Shown: piece by piece, positions 53,273 through 64,000 of the stretch | Position numbering within the stretch: position 1 is the first letter of the stretch | Layout: each line of letters starts with the position of its first letter | NCBI GenBank assembly: GCA_016110215.1 | Contig: JADWQD010000012.1 | Coordinates: 1,116,001-1,180,000 of the forward strand | DNA: 64,000 bases | Source of the DNA: Capronia americana | Taxonomy: Eukaryota; Ascomycota; Eurotiomycetes; Chaetothyriales; Herpotrichiellaceae | Direction: 5' to 3' | Notes under the pieces: generated by a model | Database searches by the model: none | The model's input: only the letters and a program-made list of their open reading frames with translations | What the model was told of the DNA's origin: nothing | Made by a program: the position numbers and the translations under genes

Positions 53273-54943
53273 CCACCCACAATGGATGCCATTGACCACA
53301 CGACGAGAGAAGGGCTTCGATCTCCGAACGGGGCATTTCCGCGCTGCTCGGAAGTTCGCGACAAGCGGGCAGTCACAAATTGCCTAGCCTCTGAGCTCGA
53401 TCCCTTGAAGAACAACAACTCCATGCCTACAGACGTGAGTGTGAACGCCAGCGTATAGCTTGGCGCAGCATTCTCGATGGCATGGACGAGCACACAGCGA
53501 CGACAGTATGCAGCAGCCAGGCAACGTGCCCAAGCTACGCACGCATTGACCTCAACCTCCAGAACTCCAGAATGAGCGCGAGGCAGTTTCCAGTCCGATG
53601 TTGAATCCGAATATATCCCACCATGAAGGAAGGAAACACCAGCGTCGAAGGGCAAGCTCGCGAGGATGAAAACGTGCCAAGCAGTCGAGGACAAGGGCAG
53701 TTGGGCTTTCCTTCACATTATGCATTGCGCATCCTCGCTGGCAGATTGTGGCTTGCGGCTCCGGGCTGGCCCTGACGAGCTCGGGACTGTACAAGCGGAG
53801 CATCGTAGACCCAAAGGCCACTGGTGGCCTGGCAGTGAGCCGGTGAGAGCCCGAACCCCATACGTAGTCGATTCGCGACAACGTTGATCTTGATTGATCC
53901 TCGCCGATCTGCCCTACCTCTTGACTTCTTTCCAACGCGCTGGGCTCGCTGTATCAGAAGCTCCTTCTCAAAATCAAGTAGTGCCTGGTTCTTCGAAGTG
54001 ACGGCAGTGTCAAGTGTGAGCTTCGTCACGAATGGGGTTGAAGCCTGACATCTTTCAGAGATGGCTACTCCGTATACACGCGAGTTTTCACGGATTCAAG
54101 ACGACCATCTCTGCCAAAGTTGGACCAAACACCATTGTTACTATTCGGTCAGATTGCCTTCTTTCATTGCCGTACCGGACATGCCTCCTATTTTTAATAT
54201 GGGTGCTTTATCTGGCTCCGGAAGCTTCAGCCGCACCCCGCTGGATGTTCACGTCCAGTCAACCAAATTACATCTTCCCTCCCCTAGAGAACCCTTCTTT
54301 TCGTATTGCCAATCCAAATGCATCACAGGTTCCAGGTTCGCCGCTGAAATAGAAACACAGAGCAGAGGCCCTGCGCAAGTCCAATCACCATTTATTTTCC
54401 ACAAAGTCAGTCGCTTATGTACTCCAGAAAATCCATCTCCATTGTGCACGGCTCATGTGTTTGGCTGCGTAAAGCGTGATGCTCGCCTGGTCGCCTTGCT
54501 TGCTTCCATTACGGCAGTTCAGGGGTGTGCTGCGGTTGGGAATGCTCCAGGCATATTAATCGAGGTTTGATCCTGTCTAACAGCGCGTCGGTTCTAGGCT
54601 CCATCATGAACCCGGGGCCAGCTGCATCAAGCCCAGTGTGCCTCTGAGCCAACAAGGAAGGGTAGAAATCGAGAAAAATTCGGCCGTACTCCAGACTCGT
54701 AAGTTGACGCCAATCAGCAACCCACCACAAAGAGTTTTAAACGTGTCGTAAATCGTCCAGAGCCATTTGAGGTCATTAAATGCCAGGAAAGTGCGCTTTC
54801 AGTCAAGACCAGAGCTCTAATCGCTCCCAAAAGTGGCGAGCATAAGGTCGTATTTTCTTCTGATCCTTTCGCGGAAATCGACATGGGCTAAATGTTGACA
54901 GGGACCAAGCACACCGTTTCGCAACCACGTCGACTCTCGTCAT
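53273..54943. other. Gene-poor region between YOS1 and CreB-type gene
   Basis: A 1.67-kb stretch with no supported gene. A minus-strand frame near 53718-54029 has a coding-like stretch (DTAVTSKNQALLDFEKELL, then IQRAQRVGKKSR) with no recognisable family. A plus-strand frame at 54061-54570 has no motif. Degraded coding DNA is possible. Confidence 0.35.
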
Positions 54944-57325
54944 TCACGAAAGCATGCCGAAGGATTTCTTCCGGATACTGAACCGATTCTTCTTCTCCTT
55001 AGGTATGTCCTTTTCTGGCGTATCACCATTTCCTGCTGGCACTGGAGGCACAATGTTCTCCTCCGACGGGTTAGACGGAGGCTTGTCTCTCTTGGTCAAG
55101 GAGCCAAATCGCAGGCTTTTTGATCGCTTGAATTTCTCAAAGCCCGAAGAACCGCCGCCGTTCGGCTGATGAGTGTGTGCTCGTTCAAGGCCGTTTCGTT
55201 GATCTTCTTCCGCCTTTGTCTGCTTGCTTGCTTCCAGCGCTGCCTTGAGGTCAGCTTCTTGCTTTTTGTGAGCCTCTGTAATTTTGTTGGCCAGATCCTT
55301 CCGACGGTGCCGTTCAGCCTCTTGTCTGTCCTTCTCTGCCTGCTTCTCTGCAGCTTTTCGTGCCTTCTCTTCTTTGGCCTTCTCCTTCTTACTTTGCATC
55401 ACAGGGCTAGCAGGTCGCGCAGCAGAGACGATCGGTGATTTAGGAGGTTCAACATGGCCATTGGCCTTGAAATCCGGTGGTGCTGTCACTGCATGGTCGA
55501 GCGCAGCATAGTGTGCAGAATCTGCGGGCAGATTGGGAGAGCCTATGGGGCTGACCGTCTCGACACGGTGGAGTTCAGCTGACCGTTTGGTGTCGACGCC
55601 CAAGCCTGCGGTGAAATCCTGAGAAGCTCGTCTTTTGCCTTCTGATCTTTGCTCCTTTTGGACCGCTTCGAGGGTGGTCTCCTGGTAAAACAAGACATAT
55701 GCAGTTGCCAGCCCTGCTTTGTCTCCAAAAAAGTTGCGAACGAAATTCTTGTCCACGGGTTCGACCATTTCGTCGTCAAAAAGGAGCCACCCTCGATCCT
55801 GCGTCTTGATGATGGAAACATAGTGACCGTGGTATGGACCACCTCCGATATGGACAACCACTGCGTATAACTCGTAAAGTCGATCAGGATCTTCAGCATC
55901 ATCGGTCGTGTTGAACAACCTCAGATGGTAAGGGTACACGACCTTGTGAAAAAGCTTCTGTAGCCGTCCAAAATCTTCAGTATACTTGAATCGTTTCAGG
56001 TGGAGAGCCAATATTCGCGGGAGTCTCTTAATCTTCATGCGTTTTTCGGCTTCTTGAAGCCCGCCGCAGTTGTCGCAATGGAATTTGTTTCGCTCGCAAA
56101 GCATTTCCTCCTCAGAGAATCTTCGCAAACATGCTGTGACCGAGGAGTGCTGCTCCAAGTCGACCGATAAGTCCAGAAAAGGTTCGTCACGCTGGGACAC
56201 GTTTTCGCAGGTTAAGCACCGAGTTTCGGAAGTGAGGGTCCCTTCAAAGAGCTGATGCAGCCATCTTGTCGGAGAACTTGCCGTTGGAACCGGTAATATA
56301 GAAGGGAATTGGATTGTTGCCGATTCTGACCTTACCATGTCGGTGGGTTCCTCTTTGACCGGAGGTGGCTCCTCCGCTTTTTTCTGGGCGATCAGTTTTC
56401 TGTCATGAGCCTCCAGATTCTCCAAAACAGTGTTGAGGAGGAGATTGAGGAACTCGTGGGCATCCTGATGCATTGCGGACCTGAACATTTCGTTCTCCTG
56501 TCGGAGGACTTCGAGCAACCTCCATCCACTCACGACTCCCGTTCTGTACTGAGCCGTAACAATAGCTTCGAACATATCTTTCAGCGAGGTAAAAAGAGTC
56601 TCGGGCATTTCATAGTCCTTGGAATTGTCGTAAGTCATATTCAGTATCGGCCCTGTCTGAAGCGCCTGTTTCTTTTTGTACTCTGGCGAGTCCTTATCTT
56701 CTGGTTTCTGTTGCTGCGGAGGGGTGCCAGCGTTTCGGGAGGATGCGGGTCCGTTGGGTGGTTTCTTCGCCGCGCCATTCTGTTGGCTCGGTGGCTGTCG
56801 AGGAGGTGCGTGCTTCTGAGAGAAAGCGATTGAGTCGAGGGTCGACCGGCGAGGGTACGAGAGTACATTTTCTCGAAAGGGTACGGAATAGTAGAGACAC
56901 TGTAGTATTGAGTTGCAGTAGCTGTGGCAGTCAGTGCGACTAGATTCGATCCCCCACAGATTCCAGCACTGACCAGCTGTTTCCAAACTGCACGATTGTT
57001 AGCCAGAGCCAAAAGCTCGGGGACGGAATGCTACCACATTTTCCATGCCCAGGAATTTATCGCTGCCATCGGTGCGAATCGGGCCAGCATTCGCAAGCAT
57101 GCGCTCGAGAGGGGTCGGGACAGGTCCGCTGGCGTCCTTTCTAGTTGTGGCCGGGCCTACTGCCGGTGCAGAGGCATTCTAGGGAGAAGTTAGCATGCTG
57201 CAAAAATTGTCGAAACCGGCTGGGAAGAATGCGCCAGCCTCTTCCGATATCAGGGAAGCTGAAGACGCCGGTCAGCTGGGGCGTCCACTCACCTGGCTTT
57301 TGAGTTTCCCAAAGAAGGAAGTCAT
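54944..57325 (-). CDS. creB: CreB-type ubiquitin carboxyl-terminal hydrolase (USP12/46 family)
   Basis: Four exons: 57325-57293, 57178-57038, 56987-56974 (14 nt) and 56921-54944, giving 721 aa. The micro-exon supplies FGNS and the first two bases of the catalytic Cys63 codon, so the Cys box reads MENFGNSCYCNSILQCLYYS. Further USP blocks are MHQDAHEFLNLLLN, CLTCENVSQRDEPFLDLSVD, HCDNCGGLQEAEKRMKIKRL (with the second Zn-knuckle pair), the His box GGGPYHGHYVSI and GWLLFDDE. The C-terminus is a long Lys/Glu-rich coiled coil (KKEKAKEEKARKAAEKQAEK) then a basic tail, as in Aspergillus CreB, which with the WD protein CreC removes ubiquitin from carbon-repression targets. An exon-4 frame reads METAGQ at its start; that is intron sequence. 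Confidence 0.93.
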
Positions 57326-59160
57326 GGTTAACGGGCCTCATCTGCAGTCACCCGAAAACAGTCCAGGACAAGTTGCAGTCACACTGTCGAAGAGCGCATG
57401 TGTAGTTTAGCAGGAGCGATGTGTTAAGAGGTCGCGCGCGGGAGGAATCGAGGGGACAAGGAGTAAATAGTCGATAAGGCAGCGCTACGGTACGCAAAAG
57501 ATCAGCCTTTGAAATCGACCGGCACAAGGTGGTAGATGGGGACGGTGGGAGCAATGGTACTCCTGGTTCTTGGTGGTAGCAGTCAAGCACCGGGTTAAAC
57601 TAGAACAGTAGTGGTGGAATTCTATGCGCCTTCTGCATGGGTAAAGACGGGGTCTCGTCTCGTGGCGGAGGGGCAGGCCGCACGCAAAAGCGAAGACTGC
57701 CTGGCACCCTGGCCTCTGGGGGCGGCCAGAGCGAACCGCGACCTGCGAGGATGCGTGGCTGCATGCATGGCTTCCACGCTTGTTGGAGTTTCTGCGGGCG
57801 AACGAATGGACATGGCCCATCCCTAACGTCGGCTAAGGGACCACCCTCCATCACCTCTTAGCACGAGTACCCCTCGGGCTATCAATGTCACCTACTTGTT
57901 ACTGCCACTGTCCACTGCCATCGACCGGAGCGGTCAGTTTACATCATAGTACGAGCCCTTGATCAGGTGGTATGCCACAACAGTGCTCAAAATCCACATA
58001 CCACCATCAAAACTCAGACCGCGCATCTGCAGTGATGGTCGGCAGACACCTTCCGGCACACATGGGCAGTCTCCGTTTACCAAAACGACGTGCGTCTCAC
58101 TAGACCAGTTCTAGGCGTCTTCTTCAAGTGCCGTCTGCGGCTGGCGCCTGCAGGACCAAACGTTCTAGCGCCCCATGCATGACAGGCTGCCCGCCATCAC
58201 CATCCAGCGATGTCGAAAGGTCGCTTGGGAACGGAGCACTCTCGTTGAGAAGCGATGCCAAAGGAGGAAGCCGCAGGCCGATGACGCATCTGGCTACGCC
58301 TTCATCCAACACCAACCACTGTCGAGGCAAAGCTGTCCAGCACAGTTGACAAACTGCTCGTACTAGTAGCTATGCGGAACGGCTTAAGCAGACAAACGTC
58401 CCGTTTCGCCCTACGAGATCAATTCGCCGGCCAGCGGAACTAGGAGAGTGCTACATATCACTACTATCGAGTACGTCTAGGTGTGATCTTACCCTTCCGG
58501 TCATGGATAGGGGAAGATTTCGGCGTTCGCGGCTTTAAACCACTTTTCAGTCTCCAAACTTCCCGTGTCTGGGCTTACTCTCCAACGTTGGCGGCTGCCG
58601 CGTATCGCCCATGGTCGAATCTGCCTGATATCGAGTTGGCATTCCCCGAAGCGGCGTAACCGTTCTCAGGTGACATGTTCGAGACGGTCGTCTCCAGCCT
58701 TGGTGCCGTGGGATGATTTTGGTCAGATCTGGACGCCTTTTTGGACAGAACATTCCATGGCTTCTCTGCAGTCTTCCACGTGGCAAGAGTCCTTTTTAGG
58801 CTCAAGCCGAGTGGGTTTGTTCTTTGACCGCCAGATCTCAGATTCGTCAGGCACCTCAACTGCGGTGGAGGAATCCTGGAAGTGCTTGAAGGCTGCTCGC
58901 AAATGGTATTTCAGCCTACCACGAGCTTGCAGAAGCAGTGAGGAGAAGACCGGAGCAGGACCCCGCAGTCTAACCCAAAACACACAATATCCTTTCTCCG
59001 CCAGACACCCCGGTAGGCATTGATGGTGGCTCGCAGGAGCGTTTATGACTTATCAAGTGGACTGATCTCTCTGGACGCTAGCAATGGCGCAAATCGTCGC
59101 GCGCGGTGTCCTCGTATGAATAGCAAGCACCTATATCAAGAATGCAGATACGCGGTGTAA
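57326..59160. other. Long intergenic region between CreB-type and penta-EF-hand genes
   Basis: A 1.84-kb stretch carrying the CreB-type promoter and the 3' end of the next gene. Many short frames occur on both strands, none with a motif or splice-linked extension. No RNA gene or repeat was recognised. Confidence 0.4.
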
Positions 59161-60152
59161 CTAATCCCGTAACCGTAAAATTTCGGTCAAAAACTCTTCG
59201 AAGCTCATGGTCACATAGCCGTCTCGGTCGTCGTCGTATTTCTTAAAGACGTCAGTCATTCTCTTCAGACTGATGCACGACTGTACAAAGAGATCAAAAC
59301 TCATGCCCCGACCCAGGACCGGACTTCGATCATTGTATGTATTGTATAATGTGTTGACGAACGGCGGAGACAGTCGATATCCAAAGGCTGTCATCGCGTT
59401 TGAGTATTCGTGCAACGATATGCGGCCACTTCTGTCCTCGTCAAATTTCTCGAACAGAGTGCGCCAGGCAGCAAGGAAACGCCAGAGATTCTCAAACTCT
59501 TGAAAGGTTATGGTAGGACCTTGTGGCTGATTCGGAGGCGAGTTGGTGAACATGCGCATCAACGACGCGATCGTCCTGGTATCAAAGGGGGTAAAGTCGG
59601 CGTTTACCAAGGCCGAACCAAGCTCAGTCGTGGTCAGCGACCCTGTGCCTGATATATTTGCAGCAAGGAACAGAGACTGGAGGTCATCCGTTTCCGGATC
59701 ATGAGGCGCAGGCGTCCGCCCGCCATATTGGGCGGCCTCGTGTGAAGTCCGTCGCATCCCGGTCGGGTCGCCCGGAGGTCGAGGTCCATAGCCATAGCTT
59801 GTGGGAGGCGGTGATTGCAAGCGACTGAACTGGGAGTCATTGTATTGTTGATTTTGGGCAGGACGTTGTTGATGGTACGTCTGGACGGGATTCGGTCGAT
59901 ACGAGTTCTGAGGAACGCCGGCAGGTGATGTGCGCCGGCCAGCAGCAGCGTTCGGACCCAAGGGTGGTTGGTTAGGACTGGGACGACCTTGTTTGCGATT
60001 GGCCTCGAGCTGGCTGAGTGCTAGTGCAGCCTGCTCAGGCTCTGCGTGACTGTCAATGCGGTCAGTGTCACTTCTCCATGGTGGGCGAGGTGGAGGGGTA
60101 GTTGTGCTCACGCAGGCAAGGCATCCGGATTGAAGGCTTTATTGTACGCCAT
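59161..60152 (-). CDS. PEF1: Penta-EF-hand calcium-binding protein (Pef1/ALG-2 family)
   Basis: Two exons, 60152-60112 (41 nt) and 60049-59161 (62-nt intron), join as PDALPA/HAEPEQAALAL; the product is 309 aa. The first 135 residues are Pro/Gln/Tyr-rich and disordered. The C-terminal half has five EF-hand-like units, of which two have canonical loops: DEDRSGRISLHE (about 217) and DDDRDGYVTMSFEE (about 286). A degenerate first loop has NISGTGSLTTTEL. Hand spacing and the Pro-rich head match ALG-2/peflin and yeast Pef1, which sense calcium and recruit partners to membranes or the bud neck. The ATG at 60150-60152 gives MAYNKAFNPDALPA; without the first intron the frame has no ATG. Confidence 0.88.
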
Positions 60153-61372
60153 GAAAAGACAGAAATATTAGCTGAGAATCGCGATGGGAGCTAAGGGAAG
60201 AGAGCTGTATGCGGCAATGAAGGAGAGATGCGGTCCATGTTGTGAGTTGATGAGGCTGAGCGCAGAGTGATGTTCGACCATGGCCGGTTTGCATGGATCT
60301 CAGCTGAGCAGCCGCAGGCAAACGATAGGCGACAGGCGTCTCGGCACCGTCTCCAACTCTGGCTTCCTCCGCACTGCTCGCGTACCCCAGCAAGTAAACA
60401 CTCACCTAGTGCTCAACTTATCCTTGCCAGATATCCTTGCTGCACTCCTTTGTACGAGCAAGCAGTGTGGTAATCAAGGACAAAGACGTATATGCAGGTG
60501 GAAGTCCGCACCTGTGTGACCATCACGATCGGCTATACGGATCACCAGGATGTGTCCTTCCCAGGTAATGATGTCGACGAGGAGCGACTGGTCACCAAAG
60601 TTCAACCAGTCAGTGACTAATTCATGACAAACACAATTGCCTACAGGACGACAAGTACCTCGTGTTCGAAAGGGCCTACTCCATCGAGTCCGGTGCTTTC
60701 ACTTTTCTCTGATGTCCATCCTCAGGCCGGACTCGCCTTTTGTTAACTCTCTCGGAGTGCCCAGAATGCTTGACCTTCGTGGGACGTGAGCAGCATTTCT
60801 CCCATGCTGACGCCCGCCACGCAAGTTGGAAGTGGAAGACTTGCAATCGGCGTCATACAGTAGCCCGCATGAGATCTGCCACCTCAGCAGGCGGCGGGCG
60901 ATATCCGTGGGCCCCCCTGGCACTTGAGCAGATGGCCTGAAGTCTAGCCCGGCCAGCCTGTTCTTTTGTAGGACTTGGACAACTGCTTAACTAATTAGTG
61001 GCTCGCCGGTGGTTTGGATCGTACCCACAGGTGCGTCTCGGGCTTTGCGTCGCCACTCAGATGCTGTCGTTAAGCAGCGGAATTCGCGATTGATCCTGCC
61101 GACGCAACCATTGATGCAGATGAAGTCGTCCCTCTTTCCATCCGCAGACGGCTTTCTCCTTCCTGGACTTAGACCATATATCTCTGTGTGCCTCTCTCAT
61201 CCGCTGACATATACCCTTATTGAGCTGGTTTCGGGTACCTGAGCCTCTGTCAGACCCGAACGACTCTCGAGCTCGACCTTCTTCGACCGACAAATCGGCA
61301 GAATCTGGCGTTCGACACGTAAGTCTCCAGGTCAGCTGAACCGCTCAGCATTGAGATACGAGCCCTGTCGAT
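60153..61372. other. Intergenic region PEF1 / ChaC-type gene
   Basis: The 1.22 kb between two divergent genes holds both promoters and one weak two-exon candidate (60492-60712, separate entry). Confidence 0.45.
60492..60712 (+). CDS. Possible small two-exon protein, unidentified
   Basis: An ATG at 60492 opens 39 codons (MQVEVRTCVTITIGYTDHQD, then VSFPGNDVDEERLVTKVQP). A 38-nt intron with GTCAGT donor, CTAAT branch-like site and CTACAG acceptor (60609-60646) joins in frame to DDKYLVFERAYSIESGAFTF and a stop, giving 60 aa. Without splicing the frame stops after VSD. The product is mixed beta and Val/Thr/Asp-rich, without a signal or membrane segment. I do not recognise the family. It may be the end of a longer gene whose upstream exons I cannot see, or a chance assembly. 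Confidence 0.3.
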
Positions 61373-62409
61373 ATGCAAGACTTCTGGCTATTCGGTTATG
61401 GGTAAGTTTTCGATCGGCAACTCAGCTTCGAGCCGACTGTTGTTCCGACGAGCCCTTGTTGACTCGAAACGCTCGGGGATCGCAGCAGTCTAATATGGAA
61501 ACCTCCGCCACACTTTGGTAAGAGATATGGATACACTCGTCCTGCTGAGAAGGCAACCGTGCTCATGCCGTATAGATCAGCGGATTCCGGGCTACATCAA
61601 AGGCTATGTCCGTCGGTTTTGGCAGGTACGAAGTTACCCATGCATCACGCAACTTCTTCAACCACTGCTAATATTTGGGACCTAGGCAAGGTGAGCAAAG
61701 TTTGAGGGATATTGAGGTCTTGTAATTGAGCCACCTTATTCAGTGAGGACCATCGTGGCACACCGACTGCTCCGGGAAGAGTAGTCACGTTGATTGAAAG
61801 ATCATTCTGGGCAACGCTTGACGATCCTGTAAGACCTGGGCCTCGACCCTTAGCTCGTTGCTGCCTTGCAGTGTGACTGACATCCATCAGCAACGCCACA
61901 CCGAGCGAGATGTTGTTTGGGGTGTCGCCTATCATATAATACCATCCAAGGTCAAAGAAGTTAAAGAGTACCTGGACATTCGCGAGATGTATGCCACCTC
62001 AGCCACCCTAGGATCGTTTCATTGACTTGCAGGCAGAAATGGGTACAGCATCCAATATACCCCTTTCCACCCCGCAGACTCGATGCTTGCAAATCTTCAC
62101 TGTCTTGTCTATATCGGTATGCCTGATAATCCCCAGTTTCTGGGTGCCCTGCCAGCCCAGGACATCGCCGAAACAATCAACGCCAGCGTTGGCCCGAGTG
62201 GGGAGAACAGAGAGTACCTTCTCCATCTTGAACAGGCCCTGGAAGAACTGTGTCCGGACAGTCATGATGAACATATTACGGACCTTGCCCGAAGAGTGCG
62301 GGCCCTCACGCCGCCTCTCAGGGCACGCCGTCCACCACTAACACATGACAATACCCTGCGGAAGGTGAAGAGCACCGAAGAACAGGAGGAAATTGAGAAG
62401 GAAGGGTGA
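61373..62409 (+). CDS. ChaC-type glutathione-specific gamma-glutamylcyclotransferase
   Basis: Seven exons give 223 aa: 61373-61401, 61486-61517, 61576-61625, 61686-61690 (5 nt), 61744-61828, 61891-61988 and 62037-62409. Assembled, the start reads MQDFWLFGYGSLIWKPPPHF, then DQRIPGYIKGYVRRFWQASE, DHRGTPTAPGRVVTLIERSF, VVWGVAYHIIPSKVKEVKEY, and later LVYIGMPDNPQFLGA and GPSGENREYLLHLEQALEEL. This is the complete ChaC family pattern, with YGSLIW binding the gamma-glutamyl moiety and catalytic Glu in the REINGY segment region. The enzyme splits glutathione to 5-oxoproline and Cys-Gly in the cytosol. The 5-nt exon GCAAG, coding Ala and part of Ser, is required: omitting it breaks frame at the invariant QASEDHRGTP. 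The last intron ends in tandem acceptors CAGGCAG and only the second keeps frame. Confidence 0.9.
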
Positions 62410-62570
62410 CTGCCTTTGCGGCAAGGACATTCTGGACTACCTCTGCTGGCTGGAATCAAGACCGTCCGAAGGGCAGCTTTCAACCGGTGCCACCACATCG
62501 GCTTTGTTCTTTCACATGACGAAATCGCCGATTATCTTCGAGCACACACTCTTGCCCTGTGAATACTGCT
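62410..62570. other. Convergent intergenic region ChaC-type / glycine-rich RRM gene
   Basis: The 161 bp between facing stops are expected to be overlapping 3' UTRs. Confidence 0.5.
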
Positions 62571-63235
62571 CTATTGTCGATAGGGTCCCTGCTGGCCGTA
62601 TGGATTGCTGCCTCCTTGCGGCTGGCCTCCTCCGCCATGTGGCCCGCCGGGTTGTTGATATTGCGCATTGTACTGTCCGTACTGGGTGGGATACGCTCCG
62701 CCGCGGCCGGAACCTGTCGCGTTGGGGTTTCGTGCTTGACCTCCAGGCTGCTGATATCCTCCGGGCGGGGGCATTGTGTATCCACCTCTTCCAGCGAAGC
62801 CACCGCCTCGACCAGTGCCGCCTTGTCTGTTGTCCTGGGCATGGTCTACTCGGATCAGGCGGCCGTCGAATCTGTTCGAAAGGTCAGCCCCGGCATGTGA
62901 TTGAGAGTCCGCTGTTCGCCTCACTCGGTGTTGTTCATCTTCTGGAGTGCTTCATCCGCTTCGGCCTTGGTTGAGAAGCGCACGAAACCAAACCCTCGAC
63001 TTCGGTTCGTATCGCGGTCCTTGACAACGACCTAGCCGACATTAGCCGCCGGGTATGAAAGCCAATGCCACACTCATTACAGCCTCTTCCACTGTGCCAA
63101 ACTGTTGGAAGCCTTCATGTAATGTTTCGTCGGTAGTGTGCCAGGCAAGACCTCTGTGGAGCGACCAAGTCAATTTTTGCCTAGAGTCGCATTTGTAAGG
63201 ACTTCAAGCACATACCCAATGAAGAGCTTTGCCAT
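62571..63235 (-). CDS. Glycine-rich RNA-binding protein (single RRM)
   Basis: Four exons, 63235-63216 (20 nt), 63153-63081, 63031-62925 and 62871-62571, give 166 aa. The RRM spans the first 80 residues: KLFIGGLAWHTTDETLHEGF (RNP2 at the start), VVVKDRDTNRSRGFGFVRFS (RNP1 RGFGFVRF) and FDGRLIRVDHAQ. The remainder is Gly/Gln/Tyr-rich with RGGGFAGRGGY and repeated QQPGG/GGPHGGGGQPQGG segments, a typical low-complexity tail. It resembles plant-type GRPs and fungal cold-inducible RRM proteins, which bind mRNA and act in stress response or splicing. All three introns have GT-AG borders and restore frame. The first exon encodes only MAKLFIG; the Gly codon is split. Confidence 0.9.
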
Positions 63236-64000
63236 CGTGCATTCGACAAGCGCCGTCCAGAAATGCTGACCGTTGCGAAGGACTTTCCGACCCGTCAAAG
63301 TAAGCCCCGGTAGCGGTCTGGGACTCCTAGAGCTCACCGCACAAAGTCACAGATATCGAAGAAGACAATAGGCAGATCTGGGTCGCTATAGGGTTCTCAT
63401 TGGTCGAAAATCTGCAGCCGTTCATGCAATCTATCAATTAGAGCTGGTGCACTTTAGCCCCAATCACCGATGCAATATGGCATCAACCAACGCTTCTTGA
63501 GCCTTTGGCGGCCTGGTTGAACGGTGCAGTGAAAGCGGGTGGGTTCGGCGAGGTGATCAGGTTGGCACAAGTCAAGTTCGGTGCTGTGTCGATTCCACTG
63601 GAAATCCAAAGGGTTACTCCTGCATCGGCTCCGTTGCCAGGAGTATGGTGGCAGGGGACCGTTGAAGACGAGAAACTTGATTCCGCGTGAACGGGGACAC
63701 TGACAGAACAAATGCTCGGTGACGAATGCAGACTACATAACAGCATGCTCGACGCGAAGATGATCTCTTGCAGCGAAGCAGAAGGCTTCCGAATGCAAAC
63801 TCACAGGAGTGGAGCTCAACTGTCCCCTCTGCTGGACCATAGGCTATGGTGGTGATAGGGTGCTGGGGGTCAAGATCGCTGAACACCATGGGGGGTTGTC
63901 TCGACGCTACTTGATACGGTGCTTGGACGCCTTCGCTGCACGGGTACGGTGGGCCTGCCCAACAGGATATCTCCCAGTGCAGCGGCAGCCGTTCGGCAGA
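63236..64000. other. Right-edge region with a possible unfinished gene
   Basis: A minus-strand frame is open from the window edge to about 63829. It reads ISCWAGPPYPCSEGVQAPY, then QPPMVFSDLDPQHPITTIAY and GPAEGTVELHSC, which is coding-like, and ends at a GTGAGT donor. Further left, a Thr/Pro/Ser-rich frame (HHTPGNGADAGVTLWISSG) to 63483 could be another exon, but the phases do not join simply. I do not recognise a family. Confidence 0.25.

Noticed and set aside
54061..54570. Plus-strand frame of 169 codons in the gene-poor region
   Set aside because: Starts without context and carries no motif; Ser/Thr/Pro-rich composition suggests chance.

Overview
This window is nuclear DNA of a filamentous ascomycete (Pezizomycotina). 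The evidence is moderate GC, genes rich in short GT-AG introns (mostly 45-120 nt), and fungus-specific families: a Pal1 protein, a CreB-type deubiquitinase, a Zn2Cys6 regulator, an Arg-13/Ort1-type carrier and a Dal5-type permease. I cannot place it below that level; a Eurotiomycete or black-yeast lineage is only a guess. There are 29 genes I can support (one cut by the left edge), one likely pseudogene, and two weak coding candidates. Most genes are conserved core genes, and I rebuilt their splicing by eye from reading frame, intron signals and family motifs.

Layout. 1-6.8 kb: SEC9 (partial), VPS33, a TDP2-like phosphodiesterase and a Zn2Cys6 regulator. 8-15.6 kb: mitochondrial ornithine carrier, CGR1, USB1, a Pal1 protein and a mitochondrial hotdog thioesterase. 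16-18.6 kb: a frameshifted gene remnant and a short-chain dehydrogenase (SDR). 19.4-27.9 kb: CaM kinase, complex I 49 kDa subunit, RPAC1 (AC40), UBA3 and a second SDR. 28.4-31.9 kb: TEL2. 32-39.1 kb: an accessory carbon/nitrogen uptake segment, with a GH127 hydrolase divergent from an MFS sugar transporter, followed by a Dal5-like permease. 39.4-50.6 kb: mitochondrial two-RRM protein, PEX5, SNX4, dynamitin and ALG12. 51-63.2 kb: cupin protein, YOS1, CreB-type deubiquitinase, penta-EF-hand protein, ChaC-type gamma-glutamylcyclotransferase and a glycine-rich RRM protein.

How genes relate. Several encode membrane traffic (SEC9, VPS33, SNX4, YOS1), mitochondrial functions (carrier, complex I, thioesterase, RRM protein) or ubiquitin/NEDD8 control (UBA3, CreB). 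The only locus that looks like a functional mini-cluster is GH127 plus sugar transporter. The most unusual observations concern gene structure: a start codon split by an intron, a 5-nt micro-exon, a 14-nt micro-exon carrying most of a catalytic-cysteine box, and a four-exon YOS1 whose pieces are too short for ORF finders. I found no CRISPR array, no intact transposon, no rRNA and no tRNA I could support.
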